From: Palaemon carinicauda
Taxonomy: Eukaryota; Arthropoda; Malacostraca; Decapoda; Palaemonidae
Direction of reading: 5' to 3'
Assembly (NCBI RefSeq): GCF_036898095.1
Contig: NC_090739.1
Span: forward strand, 62,372,642-62,436,641
DNA: 64,000 nt
Part shown: one piece after another, positions 11,030 through 22,175 of the stretch
How positions within the stretch are numbered: position 1 is the first letter of the stretch
How the letters are laid out: each line of letters starts with the position of its first letter
Translations under genes and position numbers: made by a program
Notes under the pieces: generated by a model
What the model saw: only the letters and a program-made list of their open reading frames with translations
Databases searched by the model: none
Told to the model about the DNA's origin: nothing

Positions 11030-12206
11030 CCACTACTGCACTCGTTGCTACGAATGGTCCCAGAGTGTAGCAGTTCTCGTAAAGAGACTGGACATTCTTA
11101 AGATAAAAGACGCGAACACTGATTTGCTTTTCCAATAGGTTGCGTCGAATATACTTTGCAGAGATCTATTTTGTTTAAAGGCTACGGAAGTTGTGACAGC
11201 TCTAACTTCGTGTGTCCTTACATTCAGCCAAGCTTGGTCTTCCTCATTCAGAAGGGAATGAGCTTCTCGTATTAACAGTCTGATAAAATAGGATAAAGAA
11301 TTCTCTGCCATAGGCAAAGATGGATTCTTAACTGAACACCATAAATCTTCAGACGGGCCTCGTAAAGGTTTTTAAAATAGAACTTAAGAGCTCTTACAGG
11401 ACATAATACTCTTTCTAGTTCATTTCCAACCATACGATAAGTTTGGAATATCAAACGATATTGGTCAAGGCCGAGAAGGCAGCTCGTGTTTGGCTAGAAA
11501 ACCAAGTTGTAGAACATGTAGCCGTTTCGGATGAGAATCCGATGTTCTTGCTGAAGGCATGAATCTCACTGACTCTTTTAGCTGTGGTTAAGCATATCAG
11601 GAAAAGAGTCTTAAAGGTGAGATCTTTCAGGGAGGCTGATTGAAGTGGTTCGAACCTGTCTGACATAAGGAATCTTAGAACCACGTCTAAATTCCAACCA
11701 GGTGTAACCAAACGACGCTCCTTCGTGGTCTCAAAAGACTTAAGGAGGTCCTGTAGATCTTTATTGTTGGAAAGATCTAAGCCTCTGTGACGGAAGACTG
11801 ATGCCAACATGCTTCTGTAACCCTTGATAGTGGGAGCTGAAAGAGATCGTTCTTTCCTCAGATATAAGAGGAAGTCAGCTATTTGAGTTACAGAGGTACT
11901 GGTCGAGGATACGGATACTGACTTGCACTAGTTTCGGAAGATTTCCCACTTCGATTGGTAGACTCTAAGGGTGGATGTTCTCCTTGCTCTAGCAATCGCT
12001 CTGGTTGCCTCCTTCGAAAAACCTCTAGTTCTCGAGAGTCTTTCGATATTCTGAAGGCAGTCAGACGAAGAGCGTGGAGGCCTTGGAGTACCTTCTTTAC
12101 GCGTGGCAGACGTAGCAGGTCCACCCTTAGGGGAAGTGTTCTGGGAACGTCTACTAGCCATCGAAGTACCTCGGTGAGTTATTCTCTCGCGGGCCAGAGG
12201 AAGCAA
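11030..12206 (-). pseudogene. Copy A tyrosine recombinase, broken
   Basis: Homologous to the intact frame of copy B, but split by frameshifts or stops near 11290, 11450 and 11890. The T-H-E-V-R-A-V-T-T box near 11190 and the K-R-V-S-E-I-H box near 11560 are still readable. No functional recombinase is expected. Confidence 0.85.
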
Positions 12207-13135
12207 CTAGCGTCAACTTTGTCCCTTCGTGAGAGGCGAACTTCTGCAGTACCTTGTTGACAATCTTGAACGGAGGGAATGCATATAGATCTAGATGTGA
12301 CCAATCTAGTAGAAAGGCATCTATATGAACTACTGCTGGGTCCGGGATAGGTGAGCAAAGTATTGGGAGCCTCTTGGTCATCGAGGTTGCGAAGAGATCT
12401 ATGGTTGGCTGGCCCCAGGTGGCCCAAAGTCTCTTGCATACCTCCTTGTGGAGGGTCCAATATGTTGGAATTATTTGTCCCTTCCTACTGAGACAATCTG
12501 CTATGACATTCAAGTTGCCTTGGATGAACCTCGTTACTAGTGAAAAGTCTAGACCTGTTGAACAGGAGAGGAGGTCTCTTGCGAACTCGTACCATGTCAG
12601 AGAGTAGGTCCCTCCTTGCTTGGAGATGTACGTCAAAGCAGGGTGTTGACCGTGTTCACCTCCACCACTTTGCCTTGAAGGAGAGACCTGAAGCTTTTCC
12701 AGGTCAGACGTACTGCTAGAAGCTTCTTGCAGTTGAAATGCATTGTCCTTTGACTCGAGTTCCATAATCCCGAGCATTCCCTACCGCCTAATGTCGCACC
12801 TCAGCCTACGTCCGATGCGTCCGAGAAGAGAACGTGGTTGGGAGTCTGAACAGTCAGGGGAAGACCCTTTCAAAGGTTGATAAAGTCCTTTCACCAAGTC
12901 AGACCAGACTTTATCTTTCCGGAAACCGGGATCGAGACCGCTTCTAGCGTCTTGTCCTTTTCCAGTGAAAAGCTAGATGATACAGAAGAGGACGGAGGTG
13001 TAGTCTTCCAAGTGACACAAATTGAACCACGGATGACAGTGTCCTAACCAGACTCATCCACAGCCTGACAGGGCAGTGTTCCTTCTTCAGCATCTCCTGG
13101 ATGGATAGCAGGGCTGGGGGTTGATCGTCTTGTTC
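12154..13135 (-). pseudogene. Copy A RT-thumb/RNase H region, broken
   Basis: The thumb text (G-R-L-H-L-R-P-L) follows directly after the gag-like end (Q-D-D-Q-P-P), so the RT fingers and palm are missing. RNase H downstream is interrupted, but the end (T-R-F-I-Q-G-N-L-N-V-I-A-D-C-L-S-R and D-L-F-A-T-S) is open at 12154-12777. The C-terminal D-A-F-L-L-D-W-S segment is typical of DIRS RNase H tails. Confidence 0.8.
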
Positions 13136-15290
13136 AGCAATGTCCTCATCAGAGGGTTCCTCATCCGAAACTGATGAGGAAACGGCAACGGAGTGGGCAA
13201 CGTCTGACTCGCTGAATCCGGTCGCACTGGTGGATGCGTGACGGAACCGGACACAAGATCATGGTACTGCTGCACAGTCTGTGAACTGTCAACCATGGGG
13301 ACGCGAGGAAGTACAGCGTCAACCCGAAACTGTCTAGACTGTCTGGGTTGTGCAGTCAACCCCCTACAGGGTTGCTGAGGTTGCCGCACTGCGTCACAAC
13401 AAGTCACCTCTGCTGGTTGTTGAACGTCTTCCTAGTGACACACTGAACGTCCACAACCACCTCCGAGAGTCGCTTAACGTCAACGTGCGACTGGCAACCC
13501 ACACTGGGTCGCACCGGTGGAGGAACCATCTCAACTGGCGGACGTGAGTAGGATACCTCAGCGTCAACAGGGCGTACAACCAACCGGTAGGAAGGTTGTT
13601 GGCTAGAAGGTTCTTCTCCGTAAAAAATCCTCTAACAAGGACACAAGCTTGGACTGCATGTCTTGCAACAAAGCCCATTAGGGTCTATGGGAGCAGGTGT
13701 GGCAACAGACGGGATTAGCGACTGAAGCGGAACCATTTACCATCCCTGGAAGCCTTGTTATGCTTTAATTACAGTCCATAGGAGGCTAAGCAGCTTAAGG
13801 CTCCTCTCCAAATGACAGAGTCCTCAAAGGAATATCAGAAGGAGGGAGAACAGCACTTTCTCATCTACAGGAACCATGTCCGAGAAAAGCTAGGTTATCT
13901 CAGTGAGGGTCTCACTGGTGCAAAAGCAGCAGACCAGAAGGCAACGTTATGTAACTGCTTGACAGTCTGTGAACTGTCAAAAACTGAACTGTCAACCACA
14001 ACAGGTGCGTGAGGACATACAGCACTGGTGCATTAGTAGCAGACCAGAAGGCAATGTCATGTAACTGCTTGACAGTCTGTGAGCTGGCAACAACCAAAGC
14101 TTGGTGGGGAAGCCTCAACTCCTGACTGACTAGTCTGCTGCGGGCGAGTGGCGGTAACCACAGTGGGTTGCGGAGGCTGACACACCGTGTCAAAACACGG
14201 CAGCTTGTGGTAGCTCACGCACGGCAACGGAGTGCTCCGTGTGTCTGTGGGAGTCAGCATGCGTCTGGCAGGGTCGACAGCGCATGGGTGGAGGAGCTCT
14301 CACAACAAGAGTGTGGGAGCAGGCAGCCATGCTGGGCGCACAACCGTGGCAGGTTGTAGGCAAACGGGTGCATCGTCAACCTTCTCCGCAGTCGGAGTGT
14401 GGGAGCAGGCAACAACCAAAGCGGAGTGGTGGTGCGTGGTGGGGACTGCCGTGGGTTGCGGAAACTAACGCATCGCGTCAAAACACGGCAGCTTGACTCC
14501 ACCTTCCCACTGCTGATGCGGTAGCTCACGCATGTTAACGGAGGGAGCCGCACGTCGGCTAACGTTAACATGCGTCTGGCAGGGTCGATTGCGCATCGGA
14601 GGTGGAGCTCTCCGCAGCCGGAGTGTGGGAGCAGGCAGCCTCAGCGTGAGCTGGGCGCACAACAGTGGCAGGTTGTAGGCTAACGAGAGCAGTGTCAACC
14701 TTCTCCGCACGAAACTCCTGCATAACCGCAGCTAACTGAGTCTGCATAGACTGCAGTAAAGACCACTTAGGGTCTACAAAAAACGGCAACAGACGGAGCT
14801 ACTGTCCGTTGTGACTGAGGGTCTAAAACAGCTGGTGCGGCAACAGACGGAGTTACTGCCTGTTGCGGTACCACCTTGCCTCTCTTGGGAGGTGTGCAGT
14901 CGTCGGATGACTGCAGCGAGTCCGAACTGACCCAGTGGCTACACCTAGGCCGTTGGACTTGCGCGGAAGGGACCGACTTGCACTTAAAAGCTGCAAGATT
15001 TGGTCCATGGTTTCTTACGAGAAACCTCTTCCGCAGACGAGGAATAAATGGGCTCTCTCGTCTTTGTGTGGGTGGGGCGATCTCACGTCGGCAAACGTGT
15101 GTAGATACGCCCGAAACCACGGAGGGAAAAACGTCTGTTCGTCGATCAAGGCCTGTGGAACCCATAAGTCGTTCGACATTACTTCTCCCCTGGGCTTGGG
15201 AGCTTGTAAGAGGTCCCGGACTAGGTGAACAACTGGCACGAACAGACGAACCCTCGGACGCAACACTGTAACACTTTGCTCATATCACTT
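13090..15290 (-). pseudogene. Copy A gag-like region
   Basis: Pro/Gln/Val-rich, low-similarity region made of diverged internal duplications. A D-P-K-W-x-L-L-Q-x-M-Q segment occurs near 14775 and a decayed version near 13680, and the S-Q-T-V-x-Q motif recurs. No zinc knuckle was seen. The frame is broken in several places and the start is unresolved. It is called gag only by position and by comparison between copies. Confidence 0.6.
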
Positions 15291-16630
15291 TATCACTTTT
15301 GATTTTCTGTTTGCACTTATTTCACTGAAATCGAAACTTTAACTGATTTCTACCTGAAACACGCAATCCTATCCTTCATTAAAAGGTAGTAATTGCGAAA
15401 ACAGTTTTACAATGCAACAGAAAAACATAAATAAAGATAAAGAATTCAGTGGCTGGAAAAGAGACTAAACACTAGATCAAATAAACTACATTGACAATCT
15501 CTCACCGCATAAGGCCTGGGAACAAGAATAAAACCCTAGAAACGTTTTACCATCTTCCCCTACAGCGACTAGGGAGAAGAGAGAAAAAACGAGAACAACG
15601 TTACCCGCTTGAACGAAACGTTTATTCTCCTCTCTCTCCCTCCGTCTCTATCTCTCTCTCTCTTCTCTCTTGAATTAGCACCTGAGAGAAGAGCCCAATT
15701 ATATATCGTTAAAACATGTTATTTGCTAAAGGAAAAAACTGAACGGTTTCCCAAATAAAAAGTTCCTTTATTTAGAATTTAAACCATTTAAGCTAAGAAA
15801 GAATGAACGAAACGCTAGAATCGGTTTACTCTTACTGCAAAGTGAAACCGTGATACACTCTCTCTCTATCGTAACGATAGAGCGCAAGTTGAACGTTCTG
15901 AACGTCAACAACTGCGGAGACTAAAAACTAAACGTTAGTTCATCTTTGAAAACAGTACGAGACTATCAAAGAAAATCTTCCATAAAACATTAAAATTAAA
16001 AAAGTATTAAATTCTTTAAAGGTTAAATACGATATAACGGGCTCAAAGTTAATTAACTACGGTTCCAAGGTAGGACCGCCTACTATTAGGAAAGGTCGCA
16101 TATAAACAAACATAAAAATTTATTTTTTATAAGTTTATAATAATTGGAAAGTTAACCGAAGAGGCCTAAAAAGGCGGAGAGATATAAAATAAATGGATCT
16201 ATAACGTGTTAAGCAAAATTACCAAAAACCTAAACACACTTCCGTCTAAGGGAAGGGTCGGCCATTTAAAAGTGAAAGAGAGTCCATACTCTCTTCGTCA
16301 CCATAATTAAATCTATCCAAAACGAGTTTTGAAATGAAGAAAAAACCCCTGCATAGCGAAAGCTCAAAACTGGAATAGTGTACTTCACCAAATCGTTGTG
16401 AAAACAAATCCAGTTAGGGACGGCGTATTTAGTAGGTCTTGCCGGTGGCACGACAGAGGAAAAATTGGTTCTTTGTTGACATCGAGTACTTGAGTACCTA
16501 CTTGACAGATGGCGCTGTTGATGTACACCCCCACCTGTATAGCGATCGCTGGCGTATCCCGACCGTAGGTTTTTTCTGTCGGGCAACAGAGTTGCAGCTA
16601 TATGATCATCGGGTAAGTTTAATATTGAAA
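15291..16630 (-). repeat. Copy A 5' leader and 5' terminal repeat
   Basis: Noncoding leader with a CT-rich microsatellite at 15627-15670 and the 19-base palindrome CTCTATCGTAACGATAGAG at 15864-15882. It ends in the terminal inverted repeat (about 16450-16630), finishing CAGCTATATGATCATCGGG, taagtttaatattgaaa. Likely promoter location, by inference. Confidence 0.7.
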
Positions 16631-16990
16631 ATGTTATTTTTTTGTGCAATTTCAGAAGAAACAAAACATGTTTCTAAAAAGTATATTTACAATCAAGAAT
16701 CACACCTAGAATTTTAAATATTTTGTATATAATTAAAGAGACAGTCAATAAAAAAATATGGATGTTGAGGAGCCACTGTCCTCAACCTACTTACAATCAT
16801 ACAGTTTTGTTAGGGTTCACCTTTATCCCCATAATCAGCATCATGCATCAATTTTAGCTAGACCTTTATCAAGAGATTCAGCAGTCATAGTTCTACATTC
16901 AGGAGAGGGAATTGATGCAGAGAGTTACATTATCTGCATATGCAACAAGCTTCTTTTACAAGCCAAACCTCACAAGTATATTATATGAAA
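16631..16990 (-). mobile_element. LINE copy 1, continuation (RT fragment)
   Basis: Homologous to 26692-26970 of LINE copy 3. The minus strand reads a decayed RT segment with L-D-K-G-L-A-K-I and W-G-I-K-V-N-P-N-K-T, the motif after the catalytic box of CR1/Jockey-like non-LTR reverse transcriptases. Joined to 9731-10272, it restores one LINE copy interrupted by copy A. Confidence 0.65.
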
Positions 16991-17082
16991 AGTAATGGGC
17001 CATGAACACTACCATTAGAAACCAAACTCAACACCAATAAGAAGCATAAAACAACAAAGTTTGCAATTACAAAAATATTTAC

Positions 17083-17245
17083 CTAGGAAATGCTCTTCAG
17101 GTGTAAAAAAGGAAATACCAATGTTCAAAGCAAATAAACGATCACTGCTGGAAAAATCTTTCTTCTTCTTCCCTTCAGCAGGTCTTCCTGCTGCATCACC
17201 CACATATATGCTATTTTGAATGTCGATATCAACTCCACCATTTGC
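17083..17245 (-). CDS. PNKP: PNKP coding exon 6 (phosphatase C-terminal part)
   Basis: The exon encodes residues 276-329 plus one base. It contains Y-V-G-D-A-A-G-R-P at 289-297, the HAD motif IV acidic loop and a hallmark of PNKP. The K-K-K-K-D-F-S stretch and D-R-L-F-A-L-N-I-G follow as in animal PNKP. The acceptor is atcag/GCA and the donor CTAG/gtaaat. Confidence 0.97.
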
Positions 17246-18371
17246 CTGATGAAATTGTAGCAGAAATACAGATGATGGAAATAAATGTTAAACGCAGTAC
17301 TGTACTTTACAAATCCTTACCAAGAGAATTTAATAAAGTATTTAGAAAACATAGAACTATAGTTCAAATCCACATATTATCTCATCCCCAAAGTCCTAAA
17401 TTAATTGTGAGAAAATATCCATTCAATACAAATATCCCATCTAAAGAAGAAACTTAGTGAAACATCTCATACACTTTTAATAAAAAAAAAAAAACTTCTA
17501 AATTTGGCAAAAAAAAACCTTTATATTATTACTTCTTTGTGCAAGAGAATATTGGGAAATTTCAGTACAGTAAAAAATTTTAAACAATTAAGTCTTTAGT
17601 TTCATTGTTTCCATATTTTTTTTAGAAAAAGTAACATTTCACATTTTCTGTTACTACAGCCACATTGAGGCAAATACTTTATATCATTGCACAGCCATTT
17701 TGAAATAATTTCCATTATGATTTTTTTTTTTAAATTAAGCTTATGTTCCAAAAATCAGCTCCTGTTTCTTTGAATGAAAACATTTTCTCTATGTAAACTT
17801 TAGTATGATAAAAAAAAGACAACAAAGAAGACTATCATATGCTGTATACGGTACTAAACGGCCCCAAAATAACTAAAATATGGGTACAATTTCACTGGCA
17901 ATCCCTTATACAAAACCTAAGTTTCAGTGTCTTTACTTATTAGATATTCAGATGAACAAATTGCAATGACACCATTCTTGGCTCAATGGTCTGATTATAT
18001 TACCTTATAACAATGGAAGTCACAAGAGAAAATATTCCTTACAATTCAAAATTAGTATTTTGCCACCAAACTGCACCAAGTTAAGCATTCAAATTTCCAA
18101 AGAAAATATACATACCAGATTTCTCAGCAAGACATTCAAGGATGTCATAAAATGTGCACATCAAAAATATAAATCACAATTAACTAAGTTAAACAAACAC
18201 AAAATACAGTATAAAAGATTTTTAAAGGGTTTTATCAACTTCATGAAATTTACACAAAACTGCTTTCAAGAATCTGGTACTGTACTTCATTGGGAAATGA
18301 GTAACAGCATTCTATGGTTTACCATCTAACTAATTCATACTACAAATAAATTCACATTAGGTATATATTAC
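17246..18371. other. Intron 5 segment, no gene recognised
   Basis: AT-rich intronic DNA next to exon 6 with several homopolymer runs. No feature was recognised. Confidence 0.6.
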
Positions 18372-19130
18372 TTTCTTTTCATGAGCAGAAAGTGCAAAGT
18401 TAATGTTAGTGGAGTCCTATCAAATGAATTTCCTGTGAACAGCGAAGTACTCCAAGGGAATGTGTTGTCACCTATGTTATTTATTCTCCGAGATGGTGGA
18501 GAAGGATTGGACTGGATTGGTAATATGAAATCAGCTGACCTAGAGTATGCTGATGATGCTGTCCATATTGCAGAACACCACAGGATTTGCTATGCATGCT
18601 TAACAGACTGCATGAAATATCATAAAAGGTTGGGCTCAAGATAAATAGAAGGAACACAGAGATGATGAGAACGGAATATACAATAGAAGATGAAATATCA
18701 TAGGAAGGAGAAAAAATTAAAAAGGTAGAATCATTTAAGTATTAAGGAACTGTGATCTCTAACACAGGGTCTTTAGAATTGGAGTTTAATGAAAGATTGA
18801 AAAAAACAAATCAGACTTATATTACATATAAAAATCAGGCTACACATCAGTTTAGTGAGATCTGTGTTACAGTATGGACACGAGTCATGGTATGACAATG
18901 AAACAATATCCAACAGATTTTGTAGACTTGAGAACAAAACCCTCAGAAGAATATTGGGAGTTAAATGGAAGGACAGGATTAGAAATGAAATTATAAGAGT
19001 GATTACTTGAGTGCCATAAGTGGATGAGATAATGGTGAGAGGTAGAGTCACCAACCTTTTAACTGGGTTCCACAAGGGACTAGAAGAGTTGGAAGACCCA
19101 GGCCTACATGGCTGAGGACTATGAATTGTG

Positions 19131-19134
<4 letters not shown>
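18372..19134 (+). mobile_element. Non-LTR retrotransposon fragment (RT C-terminal half), + strand
   Basis: An open stretch at 18381-18644 has the RT motifs L-Q-G-N-V-L-S-P-M-L-F and the catalytic box Y-A-D-D-A-V. After a one-base shift near 18630, further LINE ORF2 text follows: L-K-I-N-R-R-N-T-E-M-M-R, F-K-Y and later R-R-I-L-G-V-K-W and D-R-I-R-N-E. The 5' part is missing. It ends exactly at the (ATT)n tract. An RTE-like or related LINE is likely, but the clade is not certain. Confidence 0.75.
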
Positions 19135-19169
<35 letters not shown>

Positions 19170-19190
19170 CATTATTATTATTATTATTAT
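19135..19190. repeat. (ATT)n microsatellite
   Basis: About 56 bp of ATT units with one interruption (atc). It is the shared boundary of the + strand LINE fragment and the 3' end of LINE copy 2 on the minus strand. Confidence 0.95.
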
Positions 19191-19312
19191 CAAGCTACAA
19201 CCATAGTTGGAAAAGTAGAATGCTATAAGCCCAGGGGCTTCAACAGGGAAAATAGCCCAGTGAGGAAAGGATACAAGGAAAAATAAAATATTTTAAGAAC
19301 AGTAACATTAAA
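19191..19312 (-). mobile_element. LINE copy 2, 3' end (split by DIRS copy B)
   Basis: The block caagctacaac...agttggaaaag...gctataagcccaggggctt matches the same position in LINE copy 3 (26060-26130). It is interrupted at 19312 and appears to resume at 25805. Only the 3' noncoding part is present. Confidence 0.6.
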
Positions 19313-19646
19313 ATGATATTTTAATTATAAAATAAATTTTTGAATATACTTACCCGGTGAATATATAGCTGCAACTCTGTTGCTCGACAGACAAACTCTA
19401 CGGAAAAAACTCGCCAGCAATCGCTACACAGGTTGCGGGTGTGCCCAAAAGCGCCATCTGTCGACCAGATACCCAGCTCTTATGTAAACAAAGACTTAAT
19501 TTTCTCCTCGTCCCACTGCGTCTCTATTGGGGAGGAAGGGAGGGTCATTTAATTTATATATTCACCGGGTAAGTATATTCAAAAATTTATTTCATAATTA
19601 AAATATCATTTTTAAATATTTAACTTAGCCGGTGAATATATAGCTG
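19313..19646. repeat. Copy B 3' terminal repeat and ICR
   Basis: 19313-19366 pairs with 19556-19609. 19609-19646 is the reverse complement of the 5' terminus (25767-25804). The two ICR halves keep the one-base difference of their own termini: CCCGG against GCCGG. Confidence 0.88.
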
Positions 19647-20041
19647 ATTCACACACAGGATGGTGGGTAGAGACCAGTAATATATGTTTACATTTTATGA
19701 GCTAAGAGTTTTTTATTTCATTTTAGAAGTTATCAAAATAACAAAAACAAAATAAATAGGTACCTGGTAAGGAAGTCGACTTGAACAATTACTCTGCCTT
19801 TTAAGTACGTCTTCCTTACGGAGCCTCGCGATCCTCTTAGGATGCTGATCGACCCCTAGGAGCTGAAGTATCAAGGGTTGCAACCCATACAACAGGACCT
19901 CATCAAACCCCTAATCTAGGCGCTCTCAAGAAATGACTTTGACCACCCGCCAAATCAACCAGGATGCGAAAGGCTTCTTAGCCTTCCGGACAACCCATAA
20001 AAAAAACAACAATTCAAGAGACAGATTAAAAGGATAAGGAA

Positions 20042-21412
20042 TTAGGGAATTGTAGTGGTTGAGCCCTCACCCACTACTGCACTCGCTGCTACGAATGGTC
20101 CCAGTGTGTAGCAGTTCTCGTAAAGAGACTCGACATCTTTCAAGTAAAATGACGCGAACACTGACTTGCTTCTCCAATAGGTTGCGTCCATTATACTTTG
20201 CAGAGATATATTTTGCTTAAAGGCCACGGAAGTTGTTACAGCTCTAACTTCGTGCGTCTTCACCTTAAGCAAAGTTCGGTCTTCCTCACTCAGATGTGAA
20301 TGAGCTTCTCGTATTAACAATCTGATAAAGTCTGACCAAGCATTCTTTGACATAGGCAAGGATGGTTTCTTAACTGAACACCATAAAGCTTCAGATTGGC
20401 CTCGTAAAGGTTTAGTACGCTTTAAATAGAACTTAAGAGCTCTAACAGGGCATAAGACTCTTTCTAGTTCATTGCCTACGATCTCCGATAAGCTGGGAAT
20501 ATCGAAAGATTTAGGCCAAGGCCGAGAAGGCAGCTCATTTTTGGCTAGAAAACCAAGTTGCAGCGAACAAGTGGCTTTTTCCGACGAAAATCCGATGTTC
20601 TTGCTGAAGGCATGAATCTCACTGACTCTTTTAGCCGAGGCTAAGCATACCAGGAAAAGAGTCTTAAGAGTGAGATCTTTCAGGGAGGCTGATTGTAACG
20701 GCTCCAACCTGTCTGACATGAGGAATCTTAGTACCACGTCTAAATTCCATCCAGGGGTAGCCAAACGACGCTCCTTGGTGGTCTCAAAAGACTTAAGGAG
20801 GTCTTGCAGATCTTTATGTTTGGAAAGATCTAAGCCTCTATGCCGGAAGACCGATGCCAACATGCTTCTGTAGCCCTTGATAGTGGGAGCTGAAAGGGAT
20901 CGTCCTTTTCTCAGGTATAAGAGAAAATCAGCTATTTGAGCTACAGAGGTACTGGTTGAGGATACAGAAACTGACTTGCACCAGTCTCGGAAGACTTCCC
21001 ACTTCGATTGGTAGACTCTAATGGAAGACGCTCTCCTTGCTCTAGCAATCGCACTGGCTGCTTCCTTCGAAAAGCCTCTAGCTCTCGAGAGTCTTTCGAT
21101 AGTCTGAAGGCAGTCAGACGAAGAGCGTGGAGGCTTTGGAGTACCTTCTTTACGTGTGGCTGACGTAGAAGGTCTACCCTTAGAGGAAGACTTCTGGGAA
21201 CGTCTACTAACCATCGAAGTATCTCGGTGAACCATTCTCTCGCGGGCCAGAGGGAAGCAACTAACGTCAACCTTGTCCCTTCGTGAGAGGCGAACTTCTG
21301 CAGTACCTTGTTGACAATCTTGAACGGTGGGAATGCGTAGAGATCCAGATGTGACCAATCTAGGAGGAAAGCATCTATATGTATTGCTGCTGGGTCCGGG
21401 ACTGGAGAGCAA
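20042..21412 (-). CDS. Copy B tyrosine recombinase, intact frame
   Basis: The frame is 456 codons. DIRS YRs cut and rejoin DNA through a covalent 3'-phosphotyrosine and are thought to insert circular element DNA. Residues 1-~95 overlap the RNase H frame and may not be translated. A core-binding-like region lies at ~105-215 (S-A-P-T-I-K-G-Y-R-S-M-L). The catalytic set is present: Arg262 in S-A-K-R-V-S-E-I, His387 and Arg390 in K-T-H-E-V-R, and Tyr423 in F-A-S-F-Y-L. The start codon is unresolved. This is the only YR in the window without frameshifts, so it may supply recombinase to the broken copies, if it is expressed. Confidence 0.85.
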   Translation of the reverse strand: MLSSPGPSSNTYRCFPPRLVTSGSLRIPTVQDCQQGTAEVRLSRRDKVDVSCFPLARERMVHRDTSMVSRRSQKSSSKGRPSTSATRKEGTPKPPRSSSDCLQTIERLSRARGFSKEAASAIARARRASSIRVYQSKWEVFRDWCKSVSVSSTSTSVAQIADFLLYLRKGRSLSAPTIKGYRSMLASVFRHRGLDLSKHKDLQDLLKSFETTKERRLATPGWNLDVVLRFLMSDRLEPLQSASLKDLTLKTLFLVCLASAKRVSEIHAFSKNIGFSSEKATCSLQLGFLAKNELPSRPWPKSFDIPSLSEIVGNELERVLCPVRALKFYLKRTKPLRGQSEALWCSVKKPSLPMSKNAWSDFIRLLIREAHSHLSEEDRTLLKVKTHEVRAVTTSVAFKQNISLQSIMDATYWRSKSVFASFYLKDVESLYENCYTLGPFVAASAVVGEGSTTTIP

Positions 21413-22175
21413 TAGATTGGAAGCCTCTTGGTCAGCGAGGTTGCAAAGAGATCTATGGATGGTTTACCCCAAGTGGCCCAAAGTCTCTTGCACACATCCT
21501 TGTGGAGGGTCCATTCGGTTGGAATTACTTGCCCTTTCCGACTGAGACAATCTGCTATGACGTTCAAGTCGCCTTGGATGAACCTCGTTACTAGGGAGAT
21601 GTCTTGACCTTTTGACCAGATGAGCAGGTCCCTTGCGATCTCGTACAACGTCAGTGAGTGGGTACCTCCTTGTTTGGAGATGTACGCCAAGGCCGTGGTG
21701 TTGTCCGAGTTAACTTCCACCACTTTGCCTCGAAGGAGAGACTTGAAGCTTTCCAAGGCCAGATGTACTGCCAACAGCTCCTTGCAGTTGATATGCATGC
21801 TCCTCTGACTCGAGTTCCACAGTCCTGAGCATTCCCGACCGTCTAGTGTCGCGCCCCAGCCCACGTCCGATGCGTCCGAGAAGAGAACGTGGTTGGGAGT
21901 CTGAACAGCCAGGGGAAGACCCTCTCTTAGGTTGATATTGTCCTTCCACCAAGTCAGACAAGACTTTATCTTTTCGGAAACCGGGATCGAGACCGCTTCT
22001 AGCGTCTTGTCCTTTTTCCAGTGAAAAGCTAGATGGTATTGAAGAGGACGGAGGTGTAGTCTTCCTAGTGACACAAATTGTTCCACGGATGACAGCGTCC
22101 CTACCAGACTCATCCACAGCCTGACTGAGCAGCGTTCCTTCTTCAGCATCTTCTGGATGGATAGCAGGGCTTGAT
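20941..22175 (-). CDS. Copy B RT thumb plus RNase H frame (RT palm deleted)
   Basis: The 402-codon frame starts at 22149, with the preceding codons of the RT frame open to about 22175. It begins with the RT thumb (S-L-G-R-L-H-L-R-P-L at 27-36), then RNase H: Asp92 in F-S-D-A-S-D-V-G-W-G, Glu124 in N-C-K-E-L-L-A, Asp149 in N-S-D-N-T-T-A-L-A-Y and Asp200 in N-V-I-A-D-C-L-S-R. The acidic active-site set is complete. A DIRS-type tail follows (I-D-L-F-A-T, D-A-F-L-L-D-W-S). No Y-x-D-D box exists upstream: the gag-like frame ends 26 bp away. The product could be an RNase H without polymerase. Confidence 0.85.

Larger units (their letters stand above)
10273..16630 (-). mobile_element. DIRS1-like tyrosine-recombinase retrotransposon, copy A
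   Basis: The element is 6.36 kb with the coding strand minus. The left end starts ATGTTATTTTCCTTAG and the right end finishes ATATTGAAA. Inverted repeats of roughly 170 bp (10311-10480 against 16450-16620) share the CTCTGTTGCCCGACAG block and the palindrome AGCGATCGCT. The ICR is at 10519-10608. The coding-strand order is 5' leader, gag-like, RT thumb/RNase H, YR. All frames are broken. It has no RT palm. It sits in a LINE: the left flank ctcgac and right flank match LINE text, and ATGTTATTTT occurs at both junctions. Confidence 0.9.

Noticed and set aside
14254..14571. Several 60-105-codon + and - frames across 14200-15270
   Set aside because: They arise from the GC-rich, codon-biased gag-like DNA being open in many frames; only the frame comparable across copies was kept.
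10273..16630. Introner (intron-generating element) because of terminal GTAAGT
   Set aside because: The elements lie inside pre-existing PNKP introns with their own host splice sites and carry retrotransposon domains; donor-like ends alone do not make an introner.
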